From: Bombiscardovia apis
Lineage (GTDB): Bacteria; Actinomycetota; Actinomycetes; Actinomycetales; Bifidobacteriaceae
Length of the DNA stretch: 64,000 nucleotides
Assembly: GCF_033095945.1 (NCBI RefSeq)
Contig: NZ_AP026800.1
Span: 868,001-932,000 of the forward strand
Direction of reading: 5' to 3'
In this document: positions 27,468 through 36,506 of the stretch, in pieces
Layout: each line of letters opens with the position of its first letter
Position numbering within the stretch: position 1 is the first letter of the stretch
Program-made: the position numbers and the translations under genes
Notes under the pieces: model-generated
What the model was told of the DNA's origin: nothing
The model's database searches: none
The model's input: only the letters and a program-made list of their open reading frames with translations

Positions 27468-28265
27468 TTATTGGTTGTTGCGGTGGGTTGTACTGGGGCG
27501 TGTCTGCTTTGGCTGGGCTTCTTCTGATTGATTCGTGCTGCCATAGGAGGCCAACAAATCACTCAAGCCTCGATCTTCGATTGGTACGCCGAGAGCCCGC
27601 AAAATGGTGAAGTAGACATCCGCTCGTGCGTGTAATTCTTCGCTGTTGCCAGGCTGGAAGAGGGGGTATAGCCACATGTTGGACAGCAGCATTTGCACTT
27701 CGGCTACTTGCTGGGGGTGTTGTACCTGGAGTGAGCCGTCTTCGTTGCCGCGCTCAAGAATTGGGGCTATGACCTTGGGCGCAGCATCCAGTAGACCGGT
27801 AAATTGCATGCCAATGAGTTTGGGGTTGAGTCTGGGGTCGAAGGATGCAATCAGGGGAGCGATAGCTTCGAGTTCTGGTGCAACGACTTGGGTGCTGTGT
27901 ATGTCTTGCATGCGCTCCAAGCCATTGTCACTTTCGTTTCTTGCTTCGATTTCTTCGCTTGCTTGTTCGCTTGGTTCGTCAGCGTTGCGCTGTCTGGAAG
28001 TGTGGCCAGCAACCAATTCTTGGAATTGTGCTTGCCACTTGCTCTGCCGATGAGGGCTGACCTTGGCAAACAGGCGGTTGACTACGGCTTCGAACAAATC
28101 TTCCTTTGAAGCAAAGTGGTGGTAGATAGCTCCCTTGCTCAAACCGCCCAGGTTGTTGATGATGTCTTGCATGCTGGTGTTGTCGTAGCCCTTGCTAAGA
28201 AAAAGCTCGGTGGCCACGTCGAGTATTGTTTGCACTGTCTCTTCTGGGTGTGCATTGCGAGCCAT
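27468..28265 (-). CDS. TetR/AcrR-family regulator
   Basis: A 265-residue one-domain-plus-ligand-pocket repressor. The HTH is clear in residues 9-55: TVQTILDVATELFLSKGYDN, TSMQDIINNLGGLSKGAIYHHF, then ASKEDLFEAV. It is longer than the usual 190-220 residues, with a charged insert rich in Glu/Ser (DEPSEQASEEIEARNESD) near 100-120 and a basic, Gln/Pro-rich C-terminal tail. It lies directly upstream of an MFS gene on the same strand. Three matching palindromes flank it, which points to autorepression and control of the transporter. Confidence 0.93.
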   Translation of the reverse strand: MARNAHPEETVQTILDVATELFLSKGYDNTSMQDIINNLGGLSKGAIYHHFASKEDLFEAVVNRLFAKVSPHRQSKWQAQFQELVAGHTSRQRNADEPSEQASEEIEARNESDNGLERMQDIHSTQVVAPELEAIAPLIASFDPRLNPKLIGMQFTGLLDAAPKVIAPILERGNEDGSLQVQHPQQVAEVQMLLSNMWLYPLFQPGNSEELHARADVYFTILRALGVPIEDRGLSDLLASYGSTNQSEEAQPKQTRPSTTHRNNQ

Positions 28266-28308
28266 AGCGCTTCTCTTTTCTTTGTTATAACAGCTAGTTT
28301 AGGAGGTT

Positions 28309-28325
28309 ATACCTACTGTTGGTAT
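28309..28325. promoter_or_regulatory. TetR operator copy 2
   Basis: ATACCTACTGTTGGTAT, a 17-bp palindrome 44 bases before the TetR start, matches copy 1 at 13 or more positions. Confidence 0.75.
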
Positions 28326-28351
28326 GTATACTACTGCCGATTGCAGGGGGA

Positions 28352-28368
28352 ATGCAAACTGTTGGTAT
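28352..28368. promoter_or_regulatory. TetR operator copy 3 (left half degenerate)
   Basis: ATGCAAACTGTTGGTAT keeps the right half CTGTTGGTATGTA exactly as in copy 2 while the left half has drifted. Its start is 43 bases from that of copy 2, about four helical turns, so both would face the same side. Confidence 0.65.
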
Positions 28369-28469
28369 GTAATCTGAATCTCAGATGCGGATCTTCGTAT
28401 CCAATCGTGTTTTTAAGTGAAGACGACGAATGGTCTAAGGCTTGTAGTTAAATAGCTCCTTGGTATCTG

Positions 28470-28620
28470 CATATTCGCAGTTGCCTATCTGGAGTCTCAG
28501 CCCATCAACGGGTCGGCGGCCTTAGGGTCGTTCGTGTGAAAGCACGGCCAAGCGTTGGAGAGGCCTGACTCGGCGGTGAAAACCGTCTGCGTTTCAGATA
28601 ACGACAGAATAGTAAAGGAT
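28470..28620 (+). promoter_or_regulatory. Structured 5' leader of rpsD
   Basis: The region before rpsD is G+C-rich and foldable. A GAAA-tetraloop hairpin is clear at 28571-28589 (CGGCGGT GAAA ACCGTCTG), and CGTG...CACG near 28530 with flanking GGCC/GGCC segments allows a nested or pseudoknotted fold. S4 represses its own operon through a leader pseudoknot in other bacteria; I infer a similar element here, but it matches no motif I can name. Confidence 0.4.
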
Positions 28621-28625
28621 TAGCA

Positions 28626-29252
28626 ATGACTAACGTTCAGCGCTCCCGCCGTCAGGTTCGCCTGTCGCGCGCCCTGGGCATCGCACTGACCCCTAAGGCT
28701 CAGCGCCTGTTCGAGAAGCGTCCTTATGCTCCTGGTGAGCACGGCCGCACTCGTCGTCGTACCGAGTCCGATTACGCCATCCGTCTGCGCGAAAAGCAGC
28801 GTTTACGGGCACAGTATGGTGTTTCCGAGAAGCAGCTGCGCGCAGCTTATGAGCGCGGCACCAAAGAGTCGGGTCAGACCGGCGATGCCATGATGCGTGA
28901 CCTCGAGTCCCGTCTGGATGCTTTGGTTTTGCGTGCCGGCATTGCCCGCACCACTGCTCAGGCTCGTCAGTACGTGGTTCACCGTCACATCATGGTAGAC
29001 GGCAACATCGTCGATCGTCCTTCTTACCGCGTCAAGCCTGGCCAGACCATTCAGGTCAAGCCCAAGAGCCAGACCACGGTTCCTTTCCAGATTGCAGCCG
29101 AAGGCGTTCACCGCGACGTTCTTCCCGCAGTTCCCGGTTACTTGGATGTCGACTTGGCTTCCCTCAAGGCCACGGTTACCCGTGTTCCTGAGGTTTCCGA
29201 GATCCCGGTTCAGGTCAACATTCAGTACGTGGTCGAGTTCTACGCCCGCTGA
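28626..29252 (+). CDS. rpsD: 30S ribosomal protein S4
   Basis: A 208-residue primary 16S rRNA-binding protein. It begins MTNVQRSRRQVRLSRALGI and has the S4 RNA-binding domain (ESRLDALVLRAGIARTTAQARQYVVHRHIMVDG). The N-terminal region lacks the Cys motif seen in zinc-binding S4, so it is the zinc-free (C-minus) form. AAAGGA lies seven bases before ATG. It is monocistronic, apart from the rpsM-rpsK-rpoA operon where some bacteria place it, and has its own leader and terminator. Confidence 0.98.
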   Translation: MTNVQRSRRQVRLSRALGIALTPKAQRLFEKRPYAPGEHGRTRRRTESDYAIRLREKQRLRAQYGVSEKQLRAAYERGTKESGQTGDAMMRDLESRLDALVLRAGIARTTAQARQYVVHRHIMVDGNIVDRPSYRVKPGQTIQVKPKSQTTVPFQIAAEGVHRDVLPAVPGYLDVDLASLKATVTRVPEVSEIPVQVNIQYVVEFYAR

Positions 29253-29286
29253 TGCGTAACGGCTGAAAAGCCGATACAAACTTCAC

Positions 29287-29328
29287 AACGCTCTTGCGCG
29301 AAATATTGCGCAAGAGCGTTGTTTTGTT
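29287..29328 (+). terminator. rpsD terminator
   Basis: Perfect 13-bp arms AACGCTCTTGCGC/GCGCAAGAGCGTT with an 8-nt loop, followed by GTTTTGTT. Confidence 0.92.
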
Positions 29329-29433
29329 ATATCTGGGTTTGGATGGGCAAGCTTCTAGTGTGATCATTAGAGTTTGGCCCAATCACTGCCCGCACAATCG
29401 CACTGCGGGCTTATATATGAATCAGGAGTGATG

Positions 29434-29799
29434 TCAGCGATCCATTGCTGCGGTAACGATTGAGTTCACAATGGAGATGATGATGCTTCCCAGAATTGAC
29501 CACAAGAACCCGCGAATATGAACGCCAACGCCAAACAAGCCAATGGCAAGCCAAGAAGAAAGCGACATAAAGAACCAGTTCAGCAGGAGTGAGAAGATGC
29601 CAAATGTCACAATGGTCAAGGGCATCGTCAAAAGGCGAATCAGAGGTTTAATCGAAGCGTTGATGAGAGCCATAAAGAGGGCAAAAGCCGCAATGCCGAA
29701 AATAGGTGGTTTACCTACGGCAGTCATGCCGGGAAGTAGGAGCACCATCACACCTACCGAGATTGTCATTACCAACCAACGAGATAAGAAACTGTTCAT
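29434..29799 (-). CDS. Small membrane protein, phage-holin-4-like (YvlD type)
   Basis: A 121-residue protein with four hydrophobic helices. The text NASIKPLIRLLTMPLTIVTFGIFSLLLN is the signature of the Phage_holin_4_2/YvlD family; despite the name these are usually chromosomal membrane proteins, not lysis genes, and no phage gene is nearby. Function is unknown, with links to envelope stress in Bacillus. CATAAT lies exactly six bases before ATG on this strand, which suits a leaderless transcript beginning at the start codon. The gene is divergent from the PGM-family gene. Confidence 0.85.
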   Translation of the reverse strand: MNSFLSRWLVMTISVGVMVLLLPGMTAVGKPPIFGIAAFALFMALINASIKPLIRLLTMPLTIVTFGIFSLLLNWFFMSLSSWLAIGLFGVGVHIRGFLWSILGSIIISIVNSIVTAAMDR

Positions 29800-29863
29800 A
29801 CTCTCATTATGCAATCAATCCGCAAATCGTACTGAAAATCTTTCTCTCCGCTAAGCCTCCAAT

Positions 29864-29874
29864 CCCCCCCCCCC
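29864..29874. repeat. C11 homopolymer tract
   Basis: Eleven consecutive C residues on the plus strand lie 65 bases before the start of the holin-like gene (G11 on its coding strand). Such tracts slip during replication; see findings. Confidence 0.85.
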
Positions 29875-29893
29875 ACAAATGTACTCGATTTGA

Positions 29894-29960
29894 ATTTTGG
29901 GCACTTTCTCACACAAAGTGGTCCTCGTTGTGAATTAAAGCGTGCGAAAGTGCCCAAAAT
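29894..29960. repeat. 67-nt inverted-repeat element, copy A
   Basis: Left arm 29894-29914 begins ATTTTGGGCACTTTCTCAC, right arm 29940-29960 is its near complement, and the 25-nt core (29915-29939) is unlike those of the other copies. It stands in the divergent gap between the holin-like and PGM-family genes. Confidence 0.9.
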
Positions 29961-30046
29961 ACGAAAAGACAGTTTGGTGGGGTTGCTGGGGGTGAGATGG
30001 GTTCTTAGTGTGGAGCTTGGGGGAGTAGTGATGCCATAATGGAGGG

Positions 30047-30718
30047 ATGGTATTTCGTGTGTATGCTGTCCGACACGGGCAGACTTATTTTAACCGTTAT
30101 AACAGGCTGCAAGGCTGGTCGGACTCTCCGCTGACCGAGCAGGGGCTTCGCGACGCAGACCTGGCTGCGCACAAGCTGGAATCAGTTAAGTTCCAAGCGG
30201 CCTATAGTTCAGATACCAACCGCGCCCAAGTTACTGCTCAGCGTATTCTCGAACTCAATAAGTTCTCAGAGCCTATCCCGAAGCTGGAAACGGCTATGAA
30301 CTTCCGAGAGCAGTTTTACGGTTACTTTGAAGGCCAAGACATGGGCGCCGCTTGGTGGGCAGCGGGTGCACCGCACGGAGCAAAGTCTTATTCCGAGATT
30401 GTTGCCCAATACGGACTTGCTGCAACTCGTGATTTTCTCAAAGAGGCCGACCCTTTCCACGATGCGGAATCTGACCAAGAATACTGGCAACGTGTCGAAA
30501 CAGGCTTCCGTTTAATCGCGAGCAACTCGCAAGTGGAAGATGGCTCTCAAGTATTGCTGGTATGGCATGGGAATTCCCTCTTGAATTTCATGTATCGCTT
30601 TGCTGACCAAGACTACGATTTGAGCGAAAGGCCTGCCAACGGGTCAGTCACCATCTTTGACTTCGACCCCAGCTTGCCCTTTGAACAAGCAGTTGAGATT
30701 CAGTCATATAACCAGTAA
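30047..30718 (+). CDS. Histidine phosphatase (phosphoglycerate mutase family)
   Basis: A 223-residue member of the branch 1 histidine phosphatases. The catalytic RHGQTYFN lies at residue 9, with YSSDTNRAQVTAQ, the acid in MNFREQFYGYFEGQ, and the second His in LLVWHGNSL. Absence of the full dPGM length and the large insert suggests a phosphatase rather than a glycolytic mutase. The ATG follows GGAGGG with no spacer, and CATAAT ends six bases upstream, so a leaderless message is likely. The downstream genes continue towards alaS. Confidence 0.88.
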   Translation: MVFRVYAVRHGQTYFNRYNRLQGWSDSPLTEQGLRDADLAAHKLESVKFQAAYSSDTNRAQVTAQRILELNKFSEPIPKLETAMNFREQFYGYFEGQDMGAAWWAAGAPHGAKSYSEIVAQYGLAATRDFLKEADPFHDAESDQEYWQRVETGFRLIASNSQVEDGSQVLLVWHGNSLLNFMYRFADQDYDLSERPANGSVTIFDFDPSLPFEQAVEIQSYNQ

Positions 30719-30798
30719 GTGAACACTAGCGGCTTGGTATACCGGCCGCATGGTAGCCTTAGCGGGTATACGTGTCACCTGGGAAAGAGGTTAGAAAG

Positions 30799-31230
30799 AT
30801 GGACATTGGTCAGATTGCGGGCCTGATAGCTGCCATCGCGTTTGCAATTCTCGCGGGTTTCCTTATTTATCCGCTGATTCGGCTGGGTAAGTTATTTGAC
30901 CAAATCGCCGATACTGTGCGCCAAACCGGTATTCATGCCATGCCTGCCATAGATGAATCGGCCACCACAGTGCGTCAGGTCAACCAGTCACTGGCTGATG
31001 TCAACCGTATTTCTGCCGCCGCCTCCACCACTGCCGGCAACGTAGGCGCCTTGACCGACTTGTACGGTTCCATGTTGGGTAAACCTCTCATTAAGGCAGC
31101 CGCTGCAATCTATGCCTTGCGTACCACCGTTCGCTCCTTCTTCTCGGGCGGTAAAGATGAGAGTACACAAGAGTCCGGGCAGGCAACAGCCACGCCAGCG
31201 AGTGGGACTCAGGGAAGTAGGGTGTCCTAA
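30799..31230 (+). CDS. DUF948-type membrane-anchored protein
   Basis: A 143-residue protein with an N-terminal helix (IGQIAGLIAAIAFAILAGFLIYPLIRL) and a helical body rich in Thr/Val/Ala, ending in a Ser/Thr/Gln tail. It matches the DUF948 pattern: membrane anchor followed by chemoreceptor-like helices (TVRQVNQSLADVNRISAA). The ATG at 30799 has GAGG ten bases upstream. It overlaps the next gene by one base (TAATG), and the pair sits before alaS as in many actinobacteria. The function is unknown. Confidence 0.85.
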   Translation: MDIGQIAGLIAAIAFAILAGFLIYPLIRLGKLFDQIADTVRQTGIHAMPAIDESATTVRQVNQSLADVNRISAAASTTAGNVGALTDLYGSMLGKPLIKAAAAIYALRTTVRSFFSGGKDESTQESGQATATPASGTQGSRVS

Positions 31231-31469
31231 TGTTTAAGCGAATATTTTGGATTGGTACCGGCGCAGCTCTCGGTGTCATCGCAGCTTCAAAAGCCCAATC
31301 CTATGTGCGAGCCAACACGCCACAGCGCGCTCGTGAATTCGTGCTGGGGCCAGATGAGGACAACGTAGCACAGCGCACCCTAGCAGGTTTGATTACCCAA
31401 TTCCAGACGGTAATGAATAGCCGCGAAGAGGAACTGAACCGGCACTATGCAGATCGTTTCAACGACTAG
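31230..31469 (+). CDS. Small membrane-associated protein upstream of alaS (DUF6167/YtxH-like)
   Basis: A 79-residue protein with a short N-terminal hydrophobic part (RIFWIGTGAALGVIAASKA) and a charged helical remainder. Its start codon overlaps the previous stop, so translation is probably coupled. The pair before alaS is a conserved actinobacterial arrangement; no function is known. Confidence 0.8.
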   Translation: MFKRIFWIGTGAALGVIAASKAQSYVRANTPQRAREFVLGPDEDNVAQRTLAGLITQFQTVMNSREEELNRHYADRFND

Positions 31470-31582
31470 CTGGACTGACTCAGAGCTGATGACCTGCCCG
31501 TGATTTAAGAGCTGAGCGCTCTTCGCCGGGACGTAACTTTTGAACAGCAGGGGCACCCCCTGTAAGGAGTAAGACAGACACT

Positions 31583-34261
31583 ATGCGCACATCAGAAATT
31601 GCGAATCGCTTCCTCACCTACTTTGAGCAGCAGGGTCACATGGTTCAGCCCTCAGCATCTCTGATCTCTTCGGATCCCACGATTCTTTTCACTATCGCTG
31701 GTATGGTGCCTTTTATCCCTTACCTGATGGGGGAGCAGACTCCACCTTCGCGCAGGATGGCTTCCAACCAGAAGTGCGTGCGTACACTTGATATTGACGA
31801 AGTTGGTAAGACAACGCGCCACGGTACTTTCTTCCAAATGCTCGGTAACTTTTCCTTTGGTGATTACTTCAAGGAAGAGGCCATCCACTACGCTTGGCAA
31901 CTGCTGACCAGTTCGCAAGACCAAGGGGGCTATGGTTTCGACCCAGAGAGCCTGTGGGTCACCACGTATACAGATGATGAAGAAGCACGTTCCATTTGGA
32001 AAAATGAAGGTTTCGACCCTGCCCATATGGAGATTTTGGGTATGGAAGACAATTTCTGGACCACTGGCGGCCCCGGCCCCGGCGGCCCCTGTTCTGAAAT
32101 CTACGTGGACCGTGGCCCAGCTTACGGCAAAGAGGGCGGTCCTTCAGCAGACGAGAATCGTTATATCGAAATCTGGGACTTGGTGTTTGAAAACTTCCAA
32201 GTCGACAACGTAAAGTCAAAGACTGACTTGCATATCGTTGGCGAACTCCAGAACAAAAACATCGATACTGGTGCTGGCTTGGAGCGCTTGGCCTATCTGT
32301 TGCAGGGCAAGCAGAACATCTACGAGACAGATGAAGTCTTCCCGGTAATTGAGGCAGCTCAGCGTCTCAGTGGACAGCAGTATGGCGACAACGAAGAGGC
32401 AGACGTGCGCATGCGCGTGGTGGCTGACCATGTGCGCTCGGCTCTGATGATTATGAGCGATGGAGTGCGCCCCTCAAACGTGGGCCGTGGCTATGTACTG
32501 CGTCGCCTACTGCGCCGTACCGTGCGTTCCATGCGCATGCTGGGTGTCACTGATCCAGTCTTGCCTTCTCTCTTCCCCGTCTCGAAGGAAGCTATGGTTG
32601 CTTCCTATCCTGAGCTGAACCAGACCTTCCCAGAAGTTTCCGAAGCTGCTTACGGTGAGGAAGATGCCTTCCGCCATACGCTTGAGAACGGCACCACCAT
32701 TTTGGACGTGGCCGTCAATAAAGCCAAGCAGGGCAAGGAGCCGGTCGTTTCCGGCCAGGATGCTTTTACCCTTCACGACACCTACGGTTTCCCCATTGAG
32801 CTCACGCTAGAAATGGCTCAGGAACAGGGAGTGAAGGTAGACGAAGGCAAGTTCCGCGAGCTCATGAACGAGCAGAAGTCGAGGGCTCGGGCCGATGCAC
32901 TCAAGAAGCGCCACAATGTGGACTTGAGCGTTTACGACGATTTGAAGAAAGAGCTGAGCCAGCCCATCGAATTCTTGGGTTACACGGACTTCTCTAGCCG
33001 TGCCCGTGTGCTTGGAATTGTGCAAGAAGGTAAGGGCGCTGTGCCTGCCGTAAGCGCTCCAGCGACTGTAGAAGTGATTCTTGATCGCACACCTTTCTAT
33101 GCGCAAGCAGGCGGCCAGTTGGCCGATCAGGGCGAGATTCTTAGCGATGATGGTGCTGTGCTTGAGGTCGACGATGTGCAGAAGCCGGTGAAGGGCTTAA
33201 TCGCCCACCAGTGCCGCTTAACTGAAGGTACATTAACATTAGATGCACAGGTGACGGCAACTATCGATCCTGAGCGCCGTGGAGCCATTGCTCGCTCCCA
33301 CACCGCTACGCACATGGTGCACAAGGCTCTACAGGAAGAGTTAGGGCCGCAGGCTACCCAGCGAGGTTCTGAGGATGCGCCCAACCGTCTTCGCTTTGAC
33401 TTCCAGTGGTCTTCGGCCCCCAGCCGGGATGCTATGGAATCGGTAGAAGCGCGTGTCAACGATCGTTTGCGCGACAATCTTGCCGTTACCACGCAAGAGA
33501 TGAAGTTTGACGATGCTATCGCACTTGGCGCTATGCACATCTTCGGCGAGAAGTACGGAGACATTGTCCGAGTGGTTTCGATTGGTGCGGATGGTTGGAG
33601 CCGAGAGCTGTGCGGCGGCACCCACGTAGACCATGTAGGCAAGATTGGCACTGTCTCGATTATGTCGGAAGCCTCAGTAGGCACCGGCGTACGAAGGGTC
33701 GATGCTGTAGTTGGCCAGGGAGCTTACGAATATAATGCTCGTGAACACGCTCTCGTTTCTCAGCTTTCCGACAAGCTCGGTGCCCGCCCAGACGATTTGG
33801 CGGAGCGTGTCTCTAACTTGCTGGCTAAGCTCAAAGAGTCTGACCGCCGTCTGAATCAGATGTATGAGGATCAGCTAGCTCAAACAGTACCGGCACTTGT
33901 TCAGCAGGCTCAGGAGTCTCCTGCAACAGTCAAGATTGCAGCTCGTAATGTCGGTCATTTCGGCTCCATTGAAGCCTTGCGCAAGACTGTAACTCAGGTA
34001 CGCGCTCAGCTAGGCGATCAGGCTCCAACCGTAGTCGCACTGGCTGGTGTGAATGAGGAAGAGAAGCCGATCGTGCTCGTTGCTACCAACGAATCTGCTC
34101 GCAAGATGGGATTGAAAGCTGGCGACTTGGTCCGTGGCGCTTCTCAGATGCTGGGTGGTGGTGGCGGCGGCAAGCCTGACTTCGCCCAAGGCGGTGGTCA
34201 AGATGCTTCGCTCATTGATGGAGCCCTGAAAGCCTTGAGTAATCAGGCCCAGCAGGTCTGA
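31583..34261 (+). CDS. alaS: Alanyl-tRNA synthetase
   Basis: An 892-residue class II synthetase of normal length. It opens with [19 protein letters not shown] and has the motif 1/2 region [25 protein letters not shown], and [12 protein letters not shown]. The editing domain shows [13 protein letters not shown] and [13 protein letters not shown], which carry the zinc-binding His/Cys residues; the C-Ala domain ends with the Gly-rich [24 protein letters not shown] lies seven bases before ATG. It heads a run with ruvX and mltG. Confidence 0.97.
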   Translation: MRTSEIANRFLTYFEQQGHMVQPSASLISSDPTILFTIAGMVPFIPYLMGEQTPPSRRMASNQKCVRTLDIDEVGKTTRHGTFFQMLGNFSFGDYFKEEAIHYAWQLLTSSQDQGGYGFDPESLWVTTYTDDEEARSIWKNEGFDPAHMEILGMEDNFWTTGGPGPGGPCSEIYVDRGPAYGKEGGPSADENRYIEIWDLVFENFQVDNVKSKTDLHIVGELQNKNIDTGAGLERLAYLLQGKQNIYETDEVFPVIEAAQRLSGQQYGDNEEADVRMRVVADHVRSALMIMSDGVRPSNVGRGYVLRRLLRRTVRSMRMLGVTDPVLPSLFPVSKEAMVASYPELNQTFPEVSEAAYGEEDAFRHTLENGTTILDVAVNKAKQGKEPVVSGQDAFTLHDTYGFPIELTLEMAQEQGVKVDEGKFRELMNEQKSRARADALKKRHNVDLSVYDDLKKELSQPIEFLGYTDFSSRARVLGIVQEGKGAVPAVSAPATVEVILDRTPFYAQAGGQLADQGEILSDDGAVLEVDDVQKPVKGLIAHQCRLTEGTLTLDAQVTATIDPERRGAIARSHTATHMVHKALQEELGPQATQRGSEDAPNRLRFDFQWSSAPSRDAMESVEARVNDRLRDNLAVTTQEMKFDDAIALGAMHIFGEKYGDIVRVVSIGADGWSRELCGGTHVDHVGKIGTVSIMSEASVGTGVRRVDAVVGQGAYEYNAREHALVSQLSDKLGARPDDLAERVSNLLAKLKESDRRLNQMYEDQLAQTVPALVQQAQESPATVKIAARNVGHFGSIEALRKTVTQVRAQLGDQAPTVVALAGVNEEEKPIVLVATNESARKMGLKAGDLVRGASQMLGGGGGGKPDFAQGGGQDASLIDGALKALSNQAQQV

Positions 34262-34271
34262 AAGGCTGTTT

Positions 34272-34757
34272 ATGAGCCAGATACGATGGATGGGAGTGGA
34301 TTTGGGCGAGGCCCGGGTTGGTCTTGCCCTGTCCGATCCGGAGCTGACGCTGGCCCACCCTGCTGGAAATATTGAAGTTAGCGGAGATTATTTCCAAGCG
34401 TTCAACCAAGTTATTGAATGTTGTGAGCAGGAAAGCGTGACCCGTATTGTTGTGGGCTATCCTTTGCTACTTAGCGGCGAAGAAGGACACAGTGCTAAGA
34501 AAGCGAAACGCTGGTCCAAATCATTGACCAGACAGCTGAAGGAGTTGGCAAGTAAAGGGCAGCTCATGCTAGTTGAGGTACCAGAAGTGGAACTTAAAGA
34601 CGAACGGCTGACGACGGTGAGCGCGCACCGACAGTTGATAGAAGCAGGTTTGGGCAATAGGCAGCACCGGCCCAAGGTAGATCAGCAATCCGCTGTAGTA
34701 TTATTACAGGCGGCTCTGGACGAATTCGCGCAGACACGAAGGAGCAATATTGCCTGA
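34272..34757 (+). CDS. ruvX: Holliday-junction resolvase-like protein RuvX/YqgF
   Basis: A 161-residue RNase H-fold protein with MGVDLGEARVGLALSDPE, VVGYPLLLSGEEG, and the final acid motif DQQSAVVLLQAALDEF. It is implicated in 16S rRNA 5'-end processing and may act on junctions. It starts 10 bases after alaS and overlaps mltG by eight bases, so it is in the same operon. Confidence 0.92.
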   Translation: MSQIRWMGVDLGEARVGLALSDPELTLAHPAGNIEVSGDYFQAFNQVIECCEQESVTRIVVGYPLLLSGEEGHSAKKAKRWSKSLTRQLKELASKGQLMLVEVPEVELKDERLTTVSAHRQLIEAGLGNRQHRPKVDQQSAVVLLQAALDEFAQTRRSNIA

Positions 34758-35952
34758 CGATATGCATGATTTCTTTGCCAGCGATGAGCACTGGGCCAGC
34801 GCCGATGATTTGATTCCTGCAACAGCCCCTCCGCCTCCGCCTCTTTCAAGACGGCAGAAGAGACAAGCTCTTGCAGAGGCTCGCGAGCGTGCCAAACGAC
34901 GGAGAATAATCGGTCTCGTTATAGCTGTCATAGCTTGCGTTTCAGTGGTGGTATGCGCTGTAATAGGGGTGAACTTTATTCGTAACGCTTCCAATCGCTT
35001 TGAACCTACAAAAACCATTGCTGCCGATTGGCCTGGTCCAGGTAGCGGTTCGGTTGAATTCTCCATCGAGACCGGACAAGGTGCAGACCTTATCGCGCGC
35101 AATCTGGTCAAAGCCGGAGTCGTAAAGTCTTCTGAAGCATTCTTGCAGGCCTTGAGCAACGAGGGAGCCACCGGTAGAATTCAACCTGGAGTGTTCCAGC
35201 TTAAGTCTCAGATGAAATCTTCGGACGTTGTAACGATTTTGACTGATCCCAAGCAAGCGGGTGGCTTCTTGGAAGTGAGAGCAGGCGACCGCGCTCGTGA
35301 TGTGATTGCTCGGGCCGCTCGAATTTCGGGTCTACAACAAGCAGACTTCGACGCGATAGTCAATGCAAAGGGCAACGGTATTCTACCTCCCGAAGCAGCA
35401 GGCAGCTTTGAAGGTTGGCTGGAACCCGGAACTTACAATGTTAAAGAAATGAAATCGGCTCAACAAGTGTTGCGGACGATTGTGGACAAGCGTATCGCCA
35501 AACTCGACGCTCTGGGATTACCTCAGGGAGCTCAGCGTGAAGATTTGCTGAACATCGCCTCTATAGCTGAGGCGGAAGTCAACAAGTCCGATTATTACGG
35601 CAAAGTAGTCCGTGTGATTGACAACCGAGTCCAGCAGGGTATGACTTTGGGCATGGACAGCACTGTGGCCTACAGCAATAATGTGTCAGCTCTCAAATTA
35701 ACCAACGACATGCTCAATGATTCCAGTGACCCCTACAATACGCGGGTGCATAAGGGGTTGCCTCCAACTCCGATAGGGAATGCCGGCGACCGTGCTCTCC
35801 AAGCTGCACTCAAACCTGAAGCAGGTAATTGGCTTTACTTCGTAACCGTCAATATGGATACGGGAGAGACAAAGTTTACCTCTAGCTCGCAGGAATTCAA
35901 TAGCTATGTACAGGAGTACAAGGCTTGGGAATCCCAGCACAACGCTGGCTGA
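34750..35952 (+). CDS. mltG: Endolytic murein transglycosylase MltG
   Basis: A 400-residue membrane enzyme that cuts nascent peptidoglycan and limits strand length. A Pro-rich cytoplasmic N-terminus (APPPPPLSRRQKRQ) precedes one helix near residues 58-80 and a LysM-like then YceG catalytic domain; the catalytic Glu is in NIASIAEAEVNKSDYYGKV. GMDSTVAYSNN and GLPPTPIGNAG are family motifs. The TTG at 34750 has AAGGAG six bases upstream and overlaps the ruvX stop; ATG at 34762 is an alternative. Confidence 0.93.
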   Translation: MPDDMHDFFASDEHWASADDLIPATAPPPPPLSRRQKRQALAEARERAKRRRIIGLVIAVIACVSVVVCAVIGVNFIRNASNRFEPTKTIAADWPGPGSGSVEFSIETGQGADLIARNLVKAGVVKSSEAFLQALSNEGATGRIQPGVFQLKSQMKSSDVVTILTDPKQAGGFLEVRAGDRARDVIARAARISGLQQADFDAIVNAKGNGILPPEAAGSFEGWLEPGTYNVKEMKSAQQVLRTIVDKRIAKLDALGLPQGAQREDLLNIASIAEAEVNKSDYYGKVVRVIDNRVQQGMTLGMDSTVAYSNNVSALKLTNDMLNDSSDPYNTRVHKGLPPTPIGNAGDRALQAALKPEAGNWLYFVTVNMDTGETKFTSSSQEFNSYVQEYKAWESQHNAG

Positions 35953-35967
35953 TACAGCAGCAAGTAC

Positions 35968-36459
35968 TTACATGCTGAGAAGGAAACTTGCTAGGGTGGT
36001 CGCTAACCCTGCCGTTACAATCACGGTAACAAACGGCAGGGGTTTGCGCTTAATTGACTGCTTCGTAAGTTGTGTAGATAGAGGCCAATGGTAATAAAAT
36101 ACCATTGCAACTATCCCCAATAGACCCATGAAGAGCCAGAAAAGAATGGCCGCAGGCCAGCCCAGTATTCCTATGCTCAGGCTGGCTAAAGCGGTTGCGC
36201 CCACATCTCCAAGACCAAGAGCACCGGGTCGTATGAGAGCGAGGGCTGCTTGAATGATTGCACACACTGATCCAATACTGACCGCAAGCACGATGGACCA
36301 TAGATCTTGCTGTCTGACCGCACAGTATGCCAGTATGGTTAGTAACTGCACGATGACACCGAGCAGGGTCCAGGCGCGCGGAATGCGTCTGGTACGCACG
36401 TCGGAATAGGCGAGCAAGGCCACGACCGCCAGGCCGGGCAAAGGAACAAGGTAGACCAC
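35968..36459 (-). CDS. Prepilin peptidase-like A24 membrane protease
   Basis: A 163-residue polytopic protein with the two aspartates of the A24 family: [10 protein letters not shown] near residue 18 and [10 protein letters not shown] near 80. It lacks the N-terminal methylase domain of PilD and so resembles the short TadV/CpaA type. No pilin or secretion genes lie in the window, so its substrates are elsewhere or it is a remnant. It is encoded antisense within the otherwise plus-strand mltG-aroC run. GTG at 36459 is the likely start. Its last codons contain a palindrome that may end the mltG transcript. Confidence 0.8.
   Translation of the reverse strand: MVYLVPLPGLAVVALLAYSDVRTRRIPRAWTLLGVIVQLLTILAYCAVRQQDLWSIVLAVSIGSVCAIIQAALALIRPGALGLGDVGATALASLSIGILGWPAAILFWLFMGLLGIVAMVFYYHWPLSTQLTKQSIKRKPLPFVTVIVTAGLATTLASFLLSM
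36007..36041 (+). terminator. Hairpin inside 3' end of A24 gene, serving mltG
   Basis: CCCTGCCGTT (36007-36016) and AACGGCAGGG (36032-36041) pair perfectly across 15 bases. The sequence lies in the A24 coding region but also 55 bases after the mltG stop on the other strand, so one stretch has two roles. Confidence 0.5.
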
Positions 36460-36506
36460 CTTCTAAGATATACATCAAGAAGCTGGTAAATACCAAAGGA
36501 GAGCTC

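Noticed and set aside
29434-29799. Phage holin as a prophage sign
   Set aside because: The family is mostly chromosomal despite its name, and no phage gene is nearby.
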